NCBI GenBank assembly: GCA_004295885.1
Contig: SEDG01000048.1
Span: 1 to 11,722 of the forward strand
Length of the DNA: 11,722 nucleotides
Direction of reading: 5' to 3'
Source: Pedobacter sp.
GTDB lineage: Bacteria; Bacteroidota; Bacteroidia; Sphingobacteriales; Sphingobacteriaceae
This document shows, piece by piece, positions 1 to 8,036 of the stretch; within the stretch, counting starts at the first letter, position 1, and every line of letters begins with the position of its first letter. The notes under the pieces were generated by a model. That model had not been told where the DNA came from. It did no database searches and was given only the letters and a program-made list of their open reading frames with translations. Both the position numbers and the translations under genes were made by a program.

Positions 1-15
1 AAAACAATCCTTTTT

Positions 16-1533
16 ATGACTGTAAAAAACAAGATTTATTTTCTTGCTATTTCGTTGTTTCTTTTTGGCTCTTGTACAACACAATATGCAGTTGTAAAAT
101 CTAATCGCGAAGAGCAAAATATTAATTCTTCATTACCTGTAGATAGTTCAATCATTAAAACTTATATGCCTTATAAAGTTAAGGTAGAAGCCGAAATGAA
201 TGAAGTTATTGGCTATACAGATGTTTTATTAGCTAAAAGTTCTACTGTTCCAGAATCTGTATTAGGCAACTTTTTTGCAGATGCAGTATTTAATCAAGCT
301 AGAAAGATAGAGCCTAAAATAGACTTTGTATTTCCAACTACAACTGGTGGATTAAGAAATGACATTGCAAAAGGTCCAATCACCGTTTCTAGTATATTTG
401 AACTAATGCCTTTCGAGAATCAATTGGTTTTATTTAACTTAAAAGGTGAGGACGCCTTAAAAGTTATCACATATGTTGCAGGTAGGGGCGGTCAACCTGT
501 AAGTGGGTTAAGATTTAATATTAAGGATAAGATGCCGCAAAACATTATAGTTAACGGTAAACCGTTTGATGTAACTAAAACCTACTGGGTTGTTGCACAA
601 AAAATTAATCGCCGAAATTTTATTAGAACTGGTGGTATTGCCAGTGCTGCTATTGCTTTAAGTTTAAATTCTTTAGATGCTTTTGCAAACGGCCGATTAC
701 AGAAATTAACTATTCTGCATACCAATGATGTACATAGTAGGATAGAGCCCTTTCCGATGGATGGTTCTCGTAACCAAGGTTTAGGCGGAACTGCAAGACG
801 CTCTGCGCTGATTAAAAAAATCAGGGCAGAACAAGAAAATGTCTTGTTGTTAGATGCTGGCGATATTTTTCAAGGCACACCATATTTCAATAAATTTGGT
901 GGTGAATTAGAAATGAAACTCATGAGCCAAATGCAATATGACGCTACAACATTAGGAAATCATGATTTTGATAACGGTGTTGAAGGATTTTACAAACAAT
1001 TGCCTCACGCAAATTTCCCTGTTTTAATTGCTAACTACGATTTATCTAATACGGCTCTTTCTAAATCAACTCAGCCATTTAAAATCTTTAAAAAAGCAGG
1101 GCTGAAAATAGGTGTATTTGGTTTGGGTATCCAACTAAAAGGATTGGTTGACCCAAAAAATTATGGAGAAACGCAATACTTAGATCCAATTATAAAGGCC
1201 AATGAAACGGCCTCACTTTTAAAAAATGATTATAAATGTGATTTAGTGATCTGCCTTTCTCATCTAGGCTATTCTTATCGCAATAGTTCAGTCTCGGACA
1301 AGGTTTTAGCTGCAAATACAAGAAACATAGACTTAATCATCGGTGGGCACACCCATACCTTTTTAGATGTACCTGAAGATGTAAAAAATCTTGATGGTCA
1401 AATTACAACTATCAACCAAGTTGGGTTTGCTGGAATTAATCTAGGAAGGATAGATTATTATTTTGAACCTTTCAAATACAAAAAAATGAAAGTGGGCACG
1501 CCTTATTTGATTAATAATAAGTTGGATAGTTAG
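16..1533 (+). CDS. Fused 5'-nucleotidase C-terminal-domain lipoprotein and Tat-type metallophosphatase
   Basis: This 505-residue protein joins two pieces that are normally separate neighbouring genes in this group. Residues 1-20 are a lipoprotein signal ending in FGSC (Cys20). Residues about 65-193 match the 5'-nucleotidase C-terminal domain, with GNFFADAV (84-91) and GGLRND followed by SSIFELMPFENQ. At 194-205 this runs straight into NRRNFIR, a twin-arginine signal (Arg199-Arg200) followed by a small-residue hydrophobic stretch. Residues 229-505 are a complete calcineurin-like metallophosphatase with HTNDVH (235-240), GDIFQG (282-287), GNHDFDNG (314-321), SHLGY (415-419) and GGHTHT (443-448), so the metal ligands look intact. 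UshA-type enzymes have the opposite domain order. The first domain seems to lack its usual C-terminal end (about 60 residues, from memory). The expected role is periplasmic or outer-membrane nucleotide or phosphoester hydrolysis. The phosphatase half may still work; the nucleotide-binding half is doubtful. The ATG at 16 gives the lipoprotein signal. An assembly error is also possible. Confidence 0.85.
   Translation: MTVKNKIYFLAISLFLFGSCTTQYAVVKSNREEQNINSSLPVDSSIIKTYMPYKVKVEAEMNEVIGYTDVLLAKSSTVPESVLGNFFADAVFNQARKIEPKIDFVFPTTTGGLRNDIAKGPITVSSIFELMPFENQLVLFNLKGEDALKVITYVAGRGGQPVSGLRFNIKDKMPQNIIVNGKPFDVTKTYWVVAQKINRRNFIRTGGIASAAIALSLNSLDAFANGRLQKLTILHTNDVHSRIEPFPMDGSRNQGLGGTARRSALIKKIRAEQENVLLLDAGDIFQGTPYFNKFGGELEMKLMSQMQYDATTLGNHDFDNGVEGFYKQLPHANFPVLIANYDLSNTALSKSTQPFKIFKKAGLKIGVFGLGIQLKGLVDPKNYGETQYLDPIIKANETASLLKNDYKCDLVICLSHLGYSYRNSSVSDKVLAANTRNIDLIIGGHTHTFLDVPEDVKNLDGQITTINQVGFAGINLGRIDYYFEPFKYKKMKVGTPYLINNKLDS
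589..606 (+). other. In-frame fusion junction between two ancestral genes
   Basis: The reading frame passes from YWVV, a typical late-domain motif of the 5'-nucleotidase C-terminal domain, through Ala-Gln into KINRRNFIR, which reads like the extreme N-terminus of a Tat-exported phosphatase lacking only its initiator Met. Gln195 (CAA, 598-600) sits where an ATG would be expected. No ATG, GTG or TTG is in frame here; only ATT at 604 could serve as a rare start. A deletion from inside the first gene to the start codon of the second explains this most simply. That is inference; the domain boundaries are seen directly. Confidence 0.65.
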
Positions 1534-1540
1534 TCAGAAA

Positions 1541-1587
1541 TCGTCGTTGCTAGCCTCTGTTTTCACAGGGCGAAGCAATCTCCTTTC
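1541..1587 (+). repeat. Degenerate dispersed intergenic repeat, copy 1
   Basis: This copy begins TCGTCGTTGC and ends CGAAGCAATCTCCTTTC. It resembles a short palindromic repeat recalled from many Bacteroidota intergenic regions (cgtcattgcgagg ... gaagcaatctc). It is degenerate in the middle. The reverse complement of 1643-1684 shares both ends with it, so the two form an imperfect inverted pair about 55 bases apart. Identification of the family is from memory; the inverted similarity is visible in the sequence. Confidence 0.5.
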
Positions 1588-1642
1588 TAGGTTTACTATT
1601 TCTAAGGTATAATTTTGTTAGAGTCAAACTAAAAACCCTTAG

Positions 1643-1684
1643 CAGGAAAGATTGCTTAGTCACTTCGTTTCTCGCAAAGACGAA
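1643..1684 (-). repeat. Degenerate dispersed intergenic repeat, copy 2 (inverted)
   Basis: Read on the plus strand it contains GATTGCTTAGTCACTTCG followed by TTTCTCGCAAAGACGA. This is close to the recalled repeat form gattgcttcgtcacttcg...cctcgcaatgacga, with only a few substitutions. It is the better preserved of the two copies. It sits in the gap between two convergent genes, the usual place for such elements, and with copy 1 could fold into a long imperfect stem when transcribed from either side. Confidence 0.55.
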
Positions 1685-1730
1685 GTATTAACCTTAGGCC
1701 TATCGGTTGGTGTGTCACTGTCGAAATTAG

Positions 1731-1746
1731 AATCTGCGAATCTGTG
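1731..1746. repeat. Short imperfect tandem repeat (AATCTGCG AATCTGTG)
   Basis: Two adjacent 8-base units differing at one position lie 20 bases beyond the stop of mnmA. Similar 'aatctgcg...aatctgtgg' phrases are, from memory, common between genes in Bacteroidota, so this may be a remnant of another dispersed element. No function can be assigned. Confidence 0.3.
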
Positions 1747-1765
1747 GCTAAAATTTGAAACCTGT

Positions 1766-2857
1766 CTAAACTAAAAAACCACCACCTAACAAGTCGTTGC
1801 CCTCATAAAAAACAGCAGACTGTCCTGGTGCAATAGCAGAAACATTATGATCGAAAACTACTCTCATTTGGTCTTTTTCTTGCACAATTGTACTTAGCAT
1901 ACCTGCGTCTTTATAACGGATCTTAGTAATCACATTATCCATTGGTTCGTAAATATTCTCATATTTAACCAAATTAATGTTTCTCACCATTGCCTCTTTG
2001 CGCTCTAATTCATCGGCCCTGCCCAAAACGACAGTATTGCTTTCTGGTAAAATTTGGGTAACAAACATTGGTTCGCCAAAAGCAATACCTAAGCCTTTAC
2101 GTTGACCAATTGTATAAAAAGGATATCCTTTATGTTGCCCAATAATCATTCCTTGGCTATTCACAAAGTTTCCACCTGCAACTCTATCTTCTAAGTCTTC
2201 TACTTTGTGTTTTAAGAATGCTCTATAATCATTATCTGGAACAAAACAGATTTCGTAACTTTCAGATTTTTTCGCCAACTCTTCTTGCCCCATGTCCAAT
2301 GCCATCTGGCGGATGTCTGCCTTTGCAAAACTACCTAATGGGAATTTAGTACGAGATAAATTTTCTTGAGAAACACCCCAAAGCACATAAGATTGGTCTT
2401 TGTTTTCGTCCTTACCTTTAGAAATAACATATCGCCCGCTATCTTGCTGACGGATATTGGCATAGTGACCAGTTGCAATAAATTCGCAATCTAGTTTGTT
2501 GGCACGTTTTAATAAAGCTTCCCACTTGATGTGGGTATTACATAAAACACAAGGATTTGGTGTGCGACCAGCTAAATATTCATCAACAAAATTGTCGATT
2601 ACAAAATCTCCAAATTCATCGCGAATATCTAAAATATAGTGAGGAAAACCATAGTTTACGGCCAAAGTACGGGCATCATTAATGCTGTCTAAGCTGCAAC
2701 AACCTGTTTCCTTACTACTTCCACCTGATGTGGCGTAGTCCCAAGTCTTCATGGTAAGGCCGATTACTTCATAACCTTGCTCGTGCAACATCACTGCCGC
2801 TACCGAACTATCAACCCCGCCACTCATGGCAACCAAAATTCTACCGTGTTTACTCAT
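1766..2857 (-). CDS. mnmA: tRNA-specific 2-thiouridylase MnmA
   Basis: MnmA is the cytosolic enzyme that adenylates U34 and transfers sulfur to C2 in tRNA-Lys, tRNA-Glu and tRNA-Gln, improving decoding of A/G-ending codons. The 363-residue length is normal for the family. The PP-loop ATP site is SGGVDSS (12-18). The two catalytic cysteines are Cys103 in NPCVLCN and Cys204 in YEICFVPD. Also visible are GHYA (130-133), the tRNA-contacting KDENKDQSYVLW (149-160) and the beta-barrel entry YPFYTIGQRKGLGIA (245-259). The ATG at 2857 gives the standard MSKHGRILVAMSGG start. It lies 78 bases downstream of the lacI-type gene on the same strand and has its own -7-like element, so it is probably transcribed separately. 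It converges on the fused nucleotidase gene. Nothing in it looks damaged. Confidence 0.97.
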   Translation of the reverse strand: MSKHGRILVAMSGGVDSSVAAVMLHEQGYEVIGLTMKTWDYATSGGSSKETGCCSLDSINDARTLAVNYGFPHYILDIRDEFGDFVIDNFVDEYLAGRTPNPCVLCNTHIKWEALLKRANKLDCEFIATGHYANIRQQDSGRYVISKGKDENKDQSYVLWGVSQENLSRTKFPLGSFAKADIRQMALDMGQEELAKKSESYEICFVPDNDYRAFLKHKVEDLEDRVAGGNFVNSQGMIIGQHKGYPFYTIGQRKGLGIAFGEPMFVTQILPESNTVVLGRADELERKEAMVRNINLVKYENIYEPMDNVITKIRYKDAGMLSTIVQEKDQMRVVFDHNVSAIAPGQSAVFYEGNDLLGGGFLV

Positions 2858-2875
2858 TACTTAAATTAAAGGATG

Positions 2876-2883
2876 CAAAAATA
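2876..2883 (-). promoter_or_regulatory. Candidate -7 element for mnmA
   Basis: On the minus strand this reads TATTTTTG, a full match to the Bacteroidota -7 consensus TAnnTTTG, ending 18 bases before the mnmA start codon. I see no clear TTTG at the -33 position, so support rests on the -7 match and its placement. Confidence 0.45.
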
Positions 2884-2935
2884 CGGGTTTTTGTTTAATT
2901 AATCGGAGAAGGCAGTCTGAACAATGTAAAAAAGG

Positions 2936-3970
2936 CTAATTGCTTTTCTGGCTCGATGCTCTAACTTGAATTTGAGTGGCTAAAAGTACTGTTTCAAAAG
3001 CGTCTTGAGATTTGCCATCAATTAAAGACAATAGTTGTTTAGCCGCCAAACTTCCAATTTCAAAAGCTGGTTGATTTATTGTACTTAACGATGGGTTTAA
3101 TGCATCAGCCAAATCTGTATTGCTAAAACCGATTAAGGCTACATCAGTTGGAACTTGATAACATAGTTTATTTAACAATGCCAAACACCTGGTGCTTAAG
3201 AAATCTGTGGCGGTAAAAATTGCATCAGGTTTAGTTTTGGCATTCATCAGTTTTTGAACTACATTTTCTAAGTTGTGATTTAGGTTTTTAGCAGTTGTTG
3301 TATCAAAAAATTGCACCAAATCAGCTTGATAAGGTATTCCAGCATCAGCTAATGCTTTTTTATATCCGTCAAATCGTTCGGTTGCCATGCTTAATTTGGT
3401 ATCACTGTTAATATGGGCAATATTTTTGAAGCCATTATTTATCAAATGTAATGTAGCTTCATAAGCGCCTTTAAAATTATCGGCTGCAACCTTGTGCGTT
3501 TCGATATGGTTGCTTAACCTATCAAACAAAACAACTGGTAGACCAGCATTTTGCAAACTTTTTAAATATTCGAAATCTGTAGTTTGATAGGTGGGCGATA
3601 TTAATAAGCCATCAATGCCGCCAGCATAAAGTAAATTAATACATGCTTTTTCTTGTTCAAAAGATTCTTTGCTTTGCATGATAATTAGTTGATAACCATG
3701 AGTGGTACAATAAGTATCAATACCATCAAGCATTTGCGCTACGAAATTGTTGTCTATAGAACAAACAACTACCCCAACAGATCTACTTTTCCCTTCTTTT
3801 AAACCCCTTGCCATTCTATTTGGCACATAGTGATGCTCTTTTGCATAAGCCAAAACTTCTTGCTTCGTTTTTTCTCCGATTTGATAACTATCTGTTAAAG
3901 CCCTCGATACGGTAGAGATTGATAGGTTTAGCGCTTTGGCAATATCACGAAGGGTAATATTTGTATTCAT
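2936..3970 (-). CDS. LacI-family transcriptional regulator
   Basis: This is a 344-residue DNA-binding repressor of the LacI/GalR family. The N-terminal helix-turn-helix is ITLRDIAKALNLSISTVSRA (about residues 5-24), followed by the hinge region PNRMARGLKEGKSRSVGVVV. The rest is a periplasmic-binding-protein-like effector domain, with GIDGLLISP, PVVLFDR, NGFKNIAHI, PDAIFTATD and DVALIGFSNTDLA visible. It is divergent from a GH92 alpha-mannosidase gene across 166 bases, so the simplest inference is that it senses a sugar (mannose, an oligomannoside or a phosphate derivative) and controls that gene and itself. The effector cannot be read from the sequence. The length is typical and there are no defects. 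The ATG at 3970 places the recognition helices at the usual distance from the N-terminus. Confidence 0.95.
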   Translation of the reverse strand: MNTNITLRDIAKALNLSISTVSRALTDSYQIGEKTKQEVLAYAKEHHYVPNRMARGLKEGKSRSVGVVVCSIDNNFVAQMLDGIDTYCTTHGYQLIIMQSKESFEQEKACINLLYAGGIDGLLISPTYQTTDFEYLKSLQNAGLPVVLFDRLSNHIETHKVAADNFKGAYEATLHLINNGFKNIAHINSDTKLSMATERFDGYKKALADAGIPYQADLVQFFDTTTAKNLNHNLENVVQKLMNAKTKPDAIFTATDFLSTRCLALLNKLCYQVPTDVALIGFSNTDLADALNPSLSTINQPAFEIGSLAAKQLLSLIDGKSQDAFETVLLATQIQVRASSQKSN

Positions 3971-3991
3971 TTAAAGGTTATACTTGTAGGG

Positions 3992-4009
3992 CTAAATATA
4001 AGCATTTAG
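3992..4009. repeat. Inverted repeat in the lacI-type/GH92 intergenic region
   Basis: Arms CTAAAT and ATTTAG flank a 6-base spacer, 22 bases upstream of the regulator's start codon. AGCATTT at 4001-4007 recurs at 4025-4031. The position suits an autoregulatory site or part of the regulator's promoter (minus strand reads TATATTTA, seven of eight to TAnnTTTG). The arms are short and AT-rich, so chance is possible. Confidence 0.3.
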
Positions 4010-4072
4010 ATGATTGCCTAGTTTAGCATTTGTAACATTTGCAAACACTTGGGTGAAAAATACAAGATTTAA

Positions 4073-4084
4073 TAAAACGATTTA
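4073..4084. promoter_or_regulatory. Candidate LacI-family operator
   Basis: TAAAACGATTTA is a near-perfect palindrome centred on CG (TAAA-n-CG-n-TTTA). LacI/GalR operators typically have this central CG with AT-rich half-sites. It lies 52 bases upstream of the GH92 start codon and ends 17 bases before TAGATTTT (4102-4109), a seven-of-eight match to the -7 consensus. It would therefore overlap the -33 region and block transcription. The sequence is seen directly; the role is inferred. Confidence 0.4.
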
Positions 4085-4136
4085 GTAATAAATTAATACC
4101 TTAGATTTTCGATATCATCAAACTGCTATTTTAAAA

Positions 4137-6422
4137 ATGAAACACATTCTTTTCTATTGTCTAGTTCTATCTGCTGTTGTGGTAAATGCACAGCAAAATT
4201 TGGTTAAATATGTTAAGCCCTTAATTGGAACAGAAAAAATGGGGCACACTTATCCTGGTGCTACAGTTCCTTTTGGTGCAGTTCAATTAAGTCCAGAAAC
4301 TGATACCATACCTTATGAGATGAATGGGAGGTACAATGGAGCTGTTTATAAATACTGCGCTGGTTACAAATATGAAGATAAAACGATAGTTGGTTTTAGT
4401 CATACGCACTTTAGCGGAACCGGGCACTCAGATTTGGGTGATTTTTTAATTATGCCAACTCAAGGTAAACTACAAATGAATCCTGGTACAGCCAATAACA
4501 CAAAATCTGGTTATCGCTCTGCTTATTCTCACGCTAATGAAACAGCAGAAGCTGGATACTACAAGGTAAAGTTAGATGATGACAACATCACTGCAGAAAT
4601 GACGGCGACAAACAGAGTTGGCATGCATCAATATACTTTCCCGAAATCAGACCAAAGCCATATCATTTTAGATTTAATGGCTGGAATTTATAATTATGAT
4701 GAAAAAACTGTTTGGACTTACGTTCGTATAGTAAATGACACATTAGTAACTGGTTACCGTCAGACTTATGGCTGGGCTCGTACACGTACAGTTTATTTTG
4801 CAATGAGCTTTTCTAAACCTTTCAAAAGCTACGGACAGAAAAACTATGATGCTCGTCAAGCGTATCGTGGTTTCTGGGGTAAATTCGACCAAAGTAGGAA
4901 CTTTCCAGAAATAGCTGGTCGCAAGGTGAGAATGTACTTTGATTTTGATACCAATGAAGGAGAAAAAATTAAAATCAAGTTTGCTTTATCGCCAGTGAGC
5001 CAAGAAAATGCACTAGAAAATATGCGTGCTGAGATTACTGGGTTTGATTTTGATAAGGTAAAAGCGCAAGCACAAGCAACTTGGAATAAAGAGTTAAATA
5101 AAATAAACATCGCCGCTGCCGAAGATGATAAAGCAAATTTCTACACAGCAATGTACCACGCTTTTATCAATCCAACTACTTATACAGATGTAAATGGGCA
5201 ATATAAAGGATTAGACCAAGGGGTTCATACTGCTAGTGGTTTTACAAATTACACAACATTCTCTTTATGGGATACTTACAGAGCATTACACCCATTTTTT
5301 AACATCATTCAGCCTGCCCGTAATAACGACATGGTTAAGTCTATGTTAGCACATTACGACCAAAATTCACTGAAAATGTTGCCGATTTGGTCGCATTATG
5401 CAAATGACAATTGGTGTATGAGTGGTTACCATAGTGTTTCTGTTGTGGCCGATGCAATAATTAAGGGCGTTTACAACGGCGACGCCAACAAAGCTTTAGA
5501 TGCTTGTATCGCTACCGCGAAAAAACGCAATTATGAAGGCATAGGTTATTATATGGATTTGGGTTACATCCCTGCAGAGCGAAGTGGAGTATCCGTTTCT
5601 AACACTTTAGAATATGCTTATGATGATTGGGCAATTGCTCAAATAGCTAAAAAGTTAAATAGGATGGATGTGTACAATGAATTTATCAAACGTTCTGGAA
5701 ACTGGAAAAACAATTATGACGCTTCCATAGGTTTCATGCGTCCGAAAATGGCTGATGGAACATTTAAGCAAAAGTTTGATAGTAAAGATACTGAAGGACA
5801 AGGTTTTATTGAAGGAAATAGCTGGAACTACAGCTTCTTTGTTCCTCAAGACCCAGCAGGCTTAATTGAAGCTATGGGTGGTAAAAAGAAATTTGCGACG
5901 AGACTAGATACCTTATTTACAATGCACTTGCCAGATGAGTTTTTTGCGCACACAGAAGATATCACTCGAGAAGGAATAATTGGTGGTTATGTTCATGGAA
6001 ATGAGCCTGCGCATCACATCGCTTATTTATATAACTGGACCGACCAAGCTTATAAAACACAAGCGCAAGTGCGCCACATTTTAAAAATGCAATACAAACC
6101 AACACCAGATGGTTTGGGAGGAAATGATGATTGCGGCCAAATGAGTGCTTGGTATATGTTTTCTTCATTAGGTTTTTATCCTGTTTCGCCAGGTGGCGAT
6201 GAATATGCCTTAGGTTCTCCTGCAGTTAAAAATGCAAGCTTAAATCTAGAAAATGGAAAGACCTTTACGGTAGAAGCCATTAACCAAAGTGATAAAAATG
6301 TTTACGTACAAAAGGCTTTATTAAATGGAAAAGAGTTAACTAGACCCTTTATAAAACATAATGATATTACATCTGGTGGTAAACTGACTTTTTATATGTC
6401 GGCGAAACCTAAAAAATCATAA
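4137..6422 (+). CDS. GH92 family alpha-mannosidase, secreted
   Basis: This 761-residue protein is a calcium-dependent exo-alpha-mannosidase of family GH92, which removes mannose from N-glycans or yeast mannans with inversion. It has a Sec signal peptide with likely cleavage after VVVNA (Ala18), giving a periplasmic or exported enzyme without a lipobox. The N-terminal beta-sandwich starts at VKYVKPLIGT with GHTYPGATVPFGAVQLSP (36-53) and GFSHTHFSGTGHSDLGDF (86-103). The (alpha/alpha)6 domain has SLWDTYRALHPFF (376-388), CMSGYHSVSVVAD (427-439), EYAYDDWA (492-499), the probable acid Glu559 in FIEGNSW, GNEPAHH (621-627) and GNDDCGQMSAWYMFSSLGFYP split over 662-682, whose Asp residues (664-665) supply the catalytic base region. 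The linkage preference (alpha-1,2, -1,3 or -1,4) cannot be decided here. The gene is intact, monocistronic and ends at a strong terminator. The divergent LacI-type gene is its likely regulator. Confidence 0.96.
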   Translation: MKHILFYCLVLSAVVVNAQQNLVKYVKPLIGTEKMGHTYPGATVPFGAVQLSPETDTIPYEMNGRYNGAVYKYCAGYKYEDKTIVGFSHTHFSGTGHSDLGDFLIMPTQGKLQMNPGTANNTKSGYRSAYSHANETAEAGYYKVKLDDDNITAEMTATNRVGMHQYTFPKSDQSHIILDLMAGIYNYDEKTVWTYVRIVNDTLVTGYRQTYGWARTRTVYFAMSFSKPFKSYGQKNYDARQAYRGFWGKFDQSRNFPEIAGRKVRMYFDFDTNEGEKIKIKFALSPVSQENALENMRAEITGFDFDKVKAQAQATWNKELNKINIAAAEDDKANFYTAMYHAFINPTTYTDVNGQYKGLDQGVHTASGFTNYTTFSLWDTYRALHPFFNIIQPARNNDMVKSMLAHYDQNSLKMLPIWSHYANDNWCMSGYHSVSVVADAIIKGVYNGDANKALDACIATAKKRNYEGIGYYMDLGYIPAERSGVSVSNTLEYAYDDWAIAQIAKKLNRMDVYNEFIKRSGNWKNNYDASIGFMRPKMADGTFKQKFDSKDTEGQGFIEGNSWNYSFFVPQDPAGLIEAMGGKKKFATRLDTLFTMHLPDEFFAHTEDITREGIIGGYVHGNEPAHHIAYLYNWTDQAYKTQAQVRHILKMQYKPTPDGLGGNDDCGQMSAWYMFSSLGFYPVSPGGDEYALGSPAVKNASLNLENGKTFTVEAINQSDKNVYVQKALLNGKELTRPFIKHNDITSGGKLTFYMSAKPKKS

Positions 6423-6449
6423 CATCTCATTTTTTAATACGAATAATAT

Positions 6450-6478
6450 AAAAAGACATCAAAAATTGATGTCTTTTT
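6450..6478 (+). terminator. Rho-independent terminator after the GH92 gene
   Basis: A 13-base perfect stem, AAAAAGACATCAA paired with TTGATGTCTTTTT around a 3-base AAA loop, starts 28 bases after the mannosidase stop codon. The right arm ends in a run of T. The stem is symmetrical and A/T-ended, so it could also stop transcription from the other side, but there is no gene there to need it. Confidence 0.85.
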
Positions 6479-6579
6479 AGTTAAATATTTAATTTATAAT
6501 TAAAAAACAATTATTTTTACGGTTATTATCTATTAAATTTTGATTATATGAACTAAATGTTTGTATTTTAATCAAAATT

Positions 6580-8025
6580 ATGGAGAACATAGAATATTTT
6601 AAGCAGTACAAAACCATAAATGGTGTTTTTGATGAGATGAAATCCAATGATAATGTTAGAAAACATTATGATTCTTTCATGTGTGCCTTCCAAAATATCA
6701 ATTCATCCGAAATGGCGCTGAAAGATGAGCTAGCAAAAAAGCTTTTCTTAACTCAAGGTATCACATTTACAGTTTATAGCAGTGGAGAAGGAATAGAAAA
6801 AATCTTCCCATTTGATATTTACCCAAGGATTATTCAAGCTGCAGAGTGGGATCTAATCGAAAGAGGTATAAAGCAGCGTTTAAAAGCGCTCAATATCTTT
6901 TTAAAAGACGTTTATCATCAGCAGTTTATTATTAAAGATGGTATAATTCCTGCCGCTTTAATTTATTCTAGTCCGTGTTATTTACGTGAAATGATGAATG
7001 TTGATGTCCCGTTTGACATCTATACGCACATTAGCGGCATTGATTTAATACGCGACCATGATGGCTCATACTATGTGCTGGAAGATAATTTAAGAACCCC
7101 ATCTGGAGTAAGTTATATGCTTGAAAATAGGAATATCAGCTATCGTTTATTCCCTAATTTAATTCCAGAAAACAAAGTGCGACCGGTAAGCGACTATCCT
7201 GATTTGTTGATGAAAAACTTATTGGGCTTGGGTAATAGACACACAAGCCGGCCAACGGTTGTGCTTTTAACGCCAGGCATTTATAACTCTGCATACTTTG
7301 AACATACAACATTAGCCCGTTTAATGGGGATAGAACTGGTTGAGGGAAGAGATTTGGTTGTTGATAACCATAAAGTTTATATGCGCACTACCAAAGGCTT
7401 AAAAAAGGTGGATGTAATTTATCGCAGGGTTGATGATGAGTTTTTAGATCCATTAATTTTCCGTCCAGATAGCATGTTAGGTGTTCCAGGAATTTATCAT
7501 GCATACAGAAAAGGCAATGTAGCAATTGTAAATGCTATGGGTAATGGAGTAGCCGATGATAAAGCCATTTATGCTTATGTACCAGATATGATAAAGTATT
7601 ATTTGAATGAGGAACCAATTCTTAAAAACGTGCCTACTTATAGAATGGAAAACGTAGATGAACGTGAGTATACTTTAAAGAACTTAAACAATATGGTGGT
7701 AAAACGCACCAATGAAAGTGGTGGCTATGGAATGTTAATCGGCAATATTGCAAGCGAACAAGAACTGAAAGAGTTTAGCGATGAAATTGTTAATTCGCCA
7801 CGACAGTTTATTGCTCAACCAATTATTAGTCTTTCTTCAGCACCATGTTATATTGATGGAAAATTACAACCAAGAAGGATAGATTTGAGACCTTTTGCTT
7901 TAAGTGGCCCAGATGGAATTGAAATTGTACCCGGTGGATTAACCCGTGTAGCGTTAAAAGAAGGTTCGATAGTGGTTAATTCATCACAGGGTGGAGGGAG
8001 TAAAGATACTTGGGTAGTAGACTAA
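6580..8025 (+). CDS. Circularly permuted type 2 ATP-grasp protein
   Basis: This 481-residue protein belongs to the circularly permuted ATP-grasp family (DUF404/DUF407, COG2308). ATP-grasp enzymes use ATP to activate a carboxylate as acyl phosphate and join it to an amine, so a peptide or amide ligase role is likely, but the substrate is unknown. Family motifs are EDNLRTPSG (168-176), IYRRVDDEFLDP (280-291), NAMGNGVADDKAI (318-330), the nucleotide-binding VVKRTNESGGYGM (373-385), QPIISLSSAP (413-422), RRIDLRPF (432-439) and the C-terminal NSSQGGGSKDTWVV (467-480). There is no signal peptide, so it is cytosolic. It is first in a three-gene unit with the alpha-E and transglutaminase genes. The ATG at 6580 follows a 157-base gap with the preceding terminator; only weak -7-like sequences are visible (for example TAAATTTT at 6533-6540). 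Length and motifs look complete. Confidence 0.93.
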   Translation: MENIEYFKQYKTINGVFDEMKSNDNVRKHYDSFMCAFQNINSSEMALKDELAKKLFLTQGITFTVYSSGEGIEKIFPFDIYPRIIQAAEWDLIERGIKQRLKALNIFLKDVYHQQFIIKDGIIPAALIYSSPCYLREMMNVDVPFDIYTHISGIDLIRDHDGSYYVLEDNLRTPSGVSYMLENRNISYRLFPNLIPENKVRPVSDYPDLLMKNLLGLGNRHTSRPTVVLLTPGIYNSAYFEHTTLARLMGIELVEGRDLVVDNHKVYMRTTKGLKKVDVIYRRVDDEFLDPLIFRPDSMLGVPGIYHAYRKGNVAIVNAMGNGVADDKAIYAYVPDMIKYYLNEEPILKNVPTYRMENVDEREYTLKNLNNMVVKRTNESGGYGMLIGNIASEQELKEFSDEIVNSPRQFIAQPIISLSSAPCYIDGKLQPRRIDLRPFALSGPDGIEIVPGGLTRVALKEGSIVVNSSQGGGSKDTWVVD

Positions 8026-8036
8026 TTGCTATTCAA

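Noticed and set aside
604..606. ATT at 604 as a rare start codon for a separate phosphatase gene
   Set aside because: There is no stop between the two parts, no ribosome site and no normal start codon, so one continuous fused frame is simpler.
4038..4045. TTTGCAAA as the LacI-type operator
   Set aside because: It is palindromic but short and has no flanking symmetry; the CG-centred site at 4073-4084 fits the family and promoter placement better.
4856..6168. Three antisense open frames of 64-84 codons inside the GH92 gene
   Set aside because: They lie fully within a complete, motif-rich gene, have no recognisable family features and no promoter, and are best seen as shadow frames.
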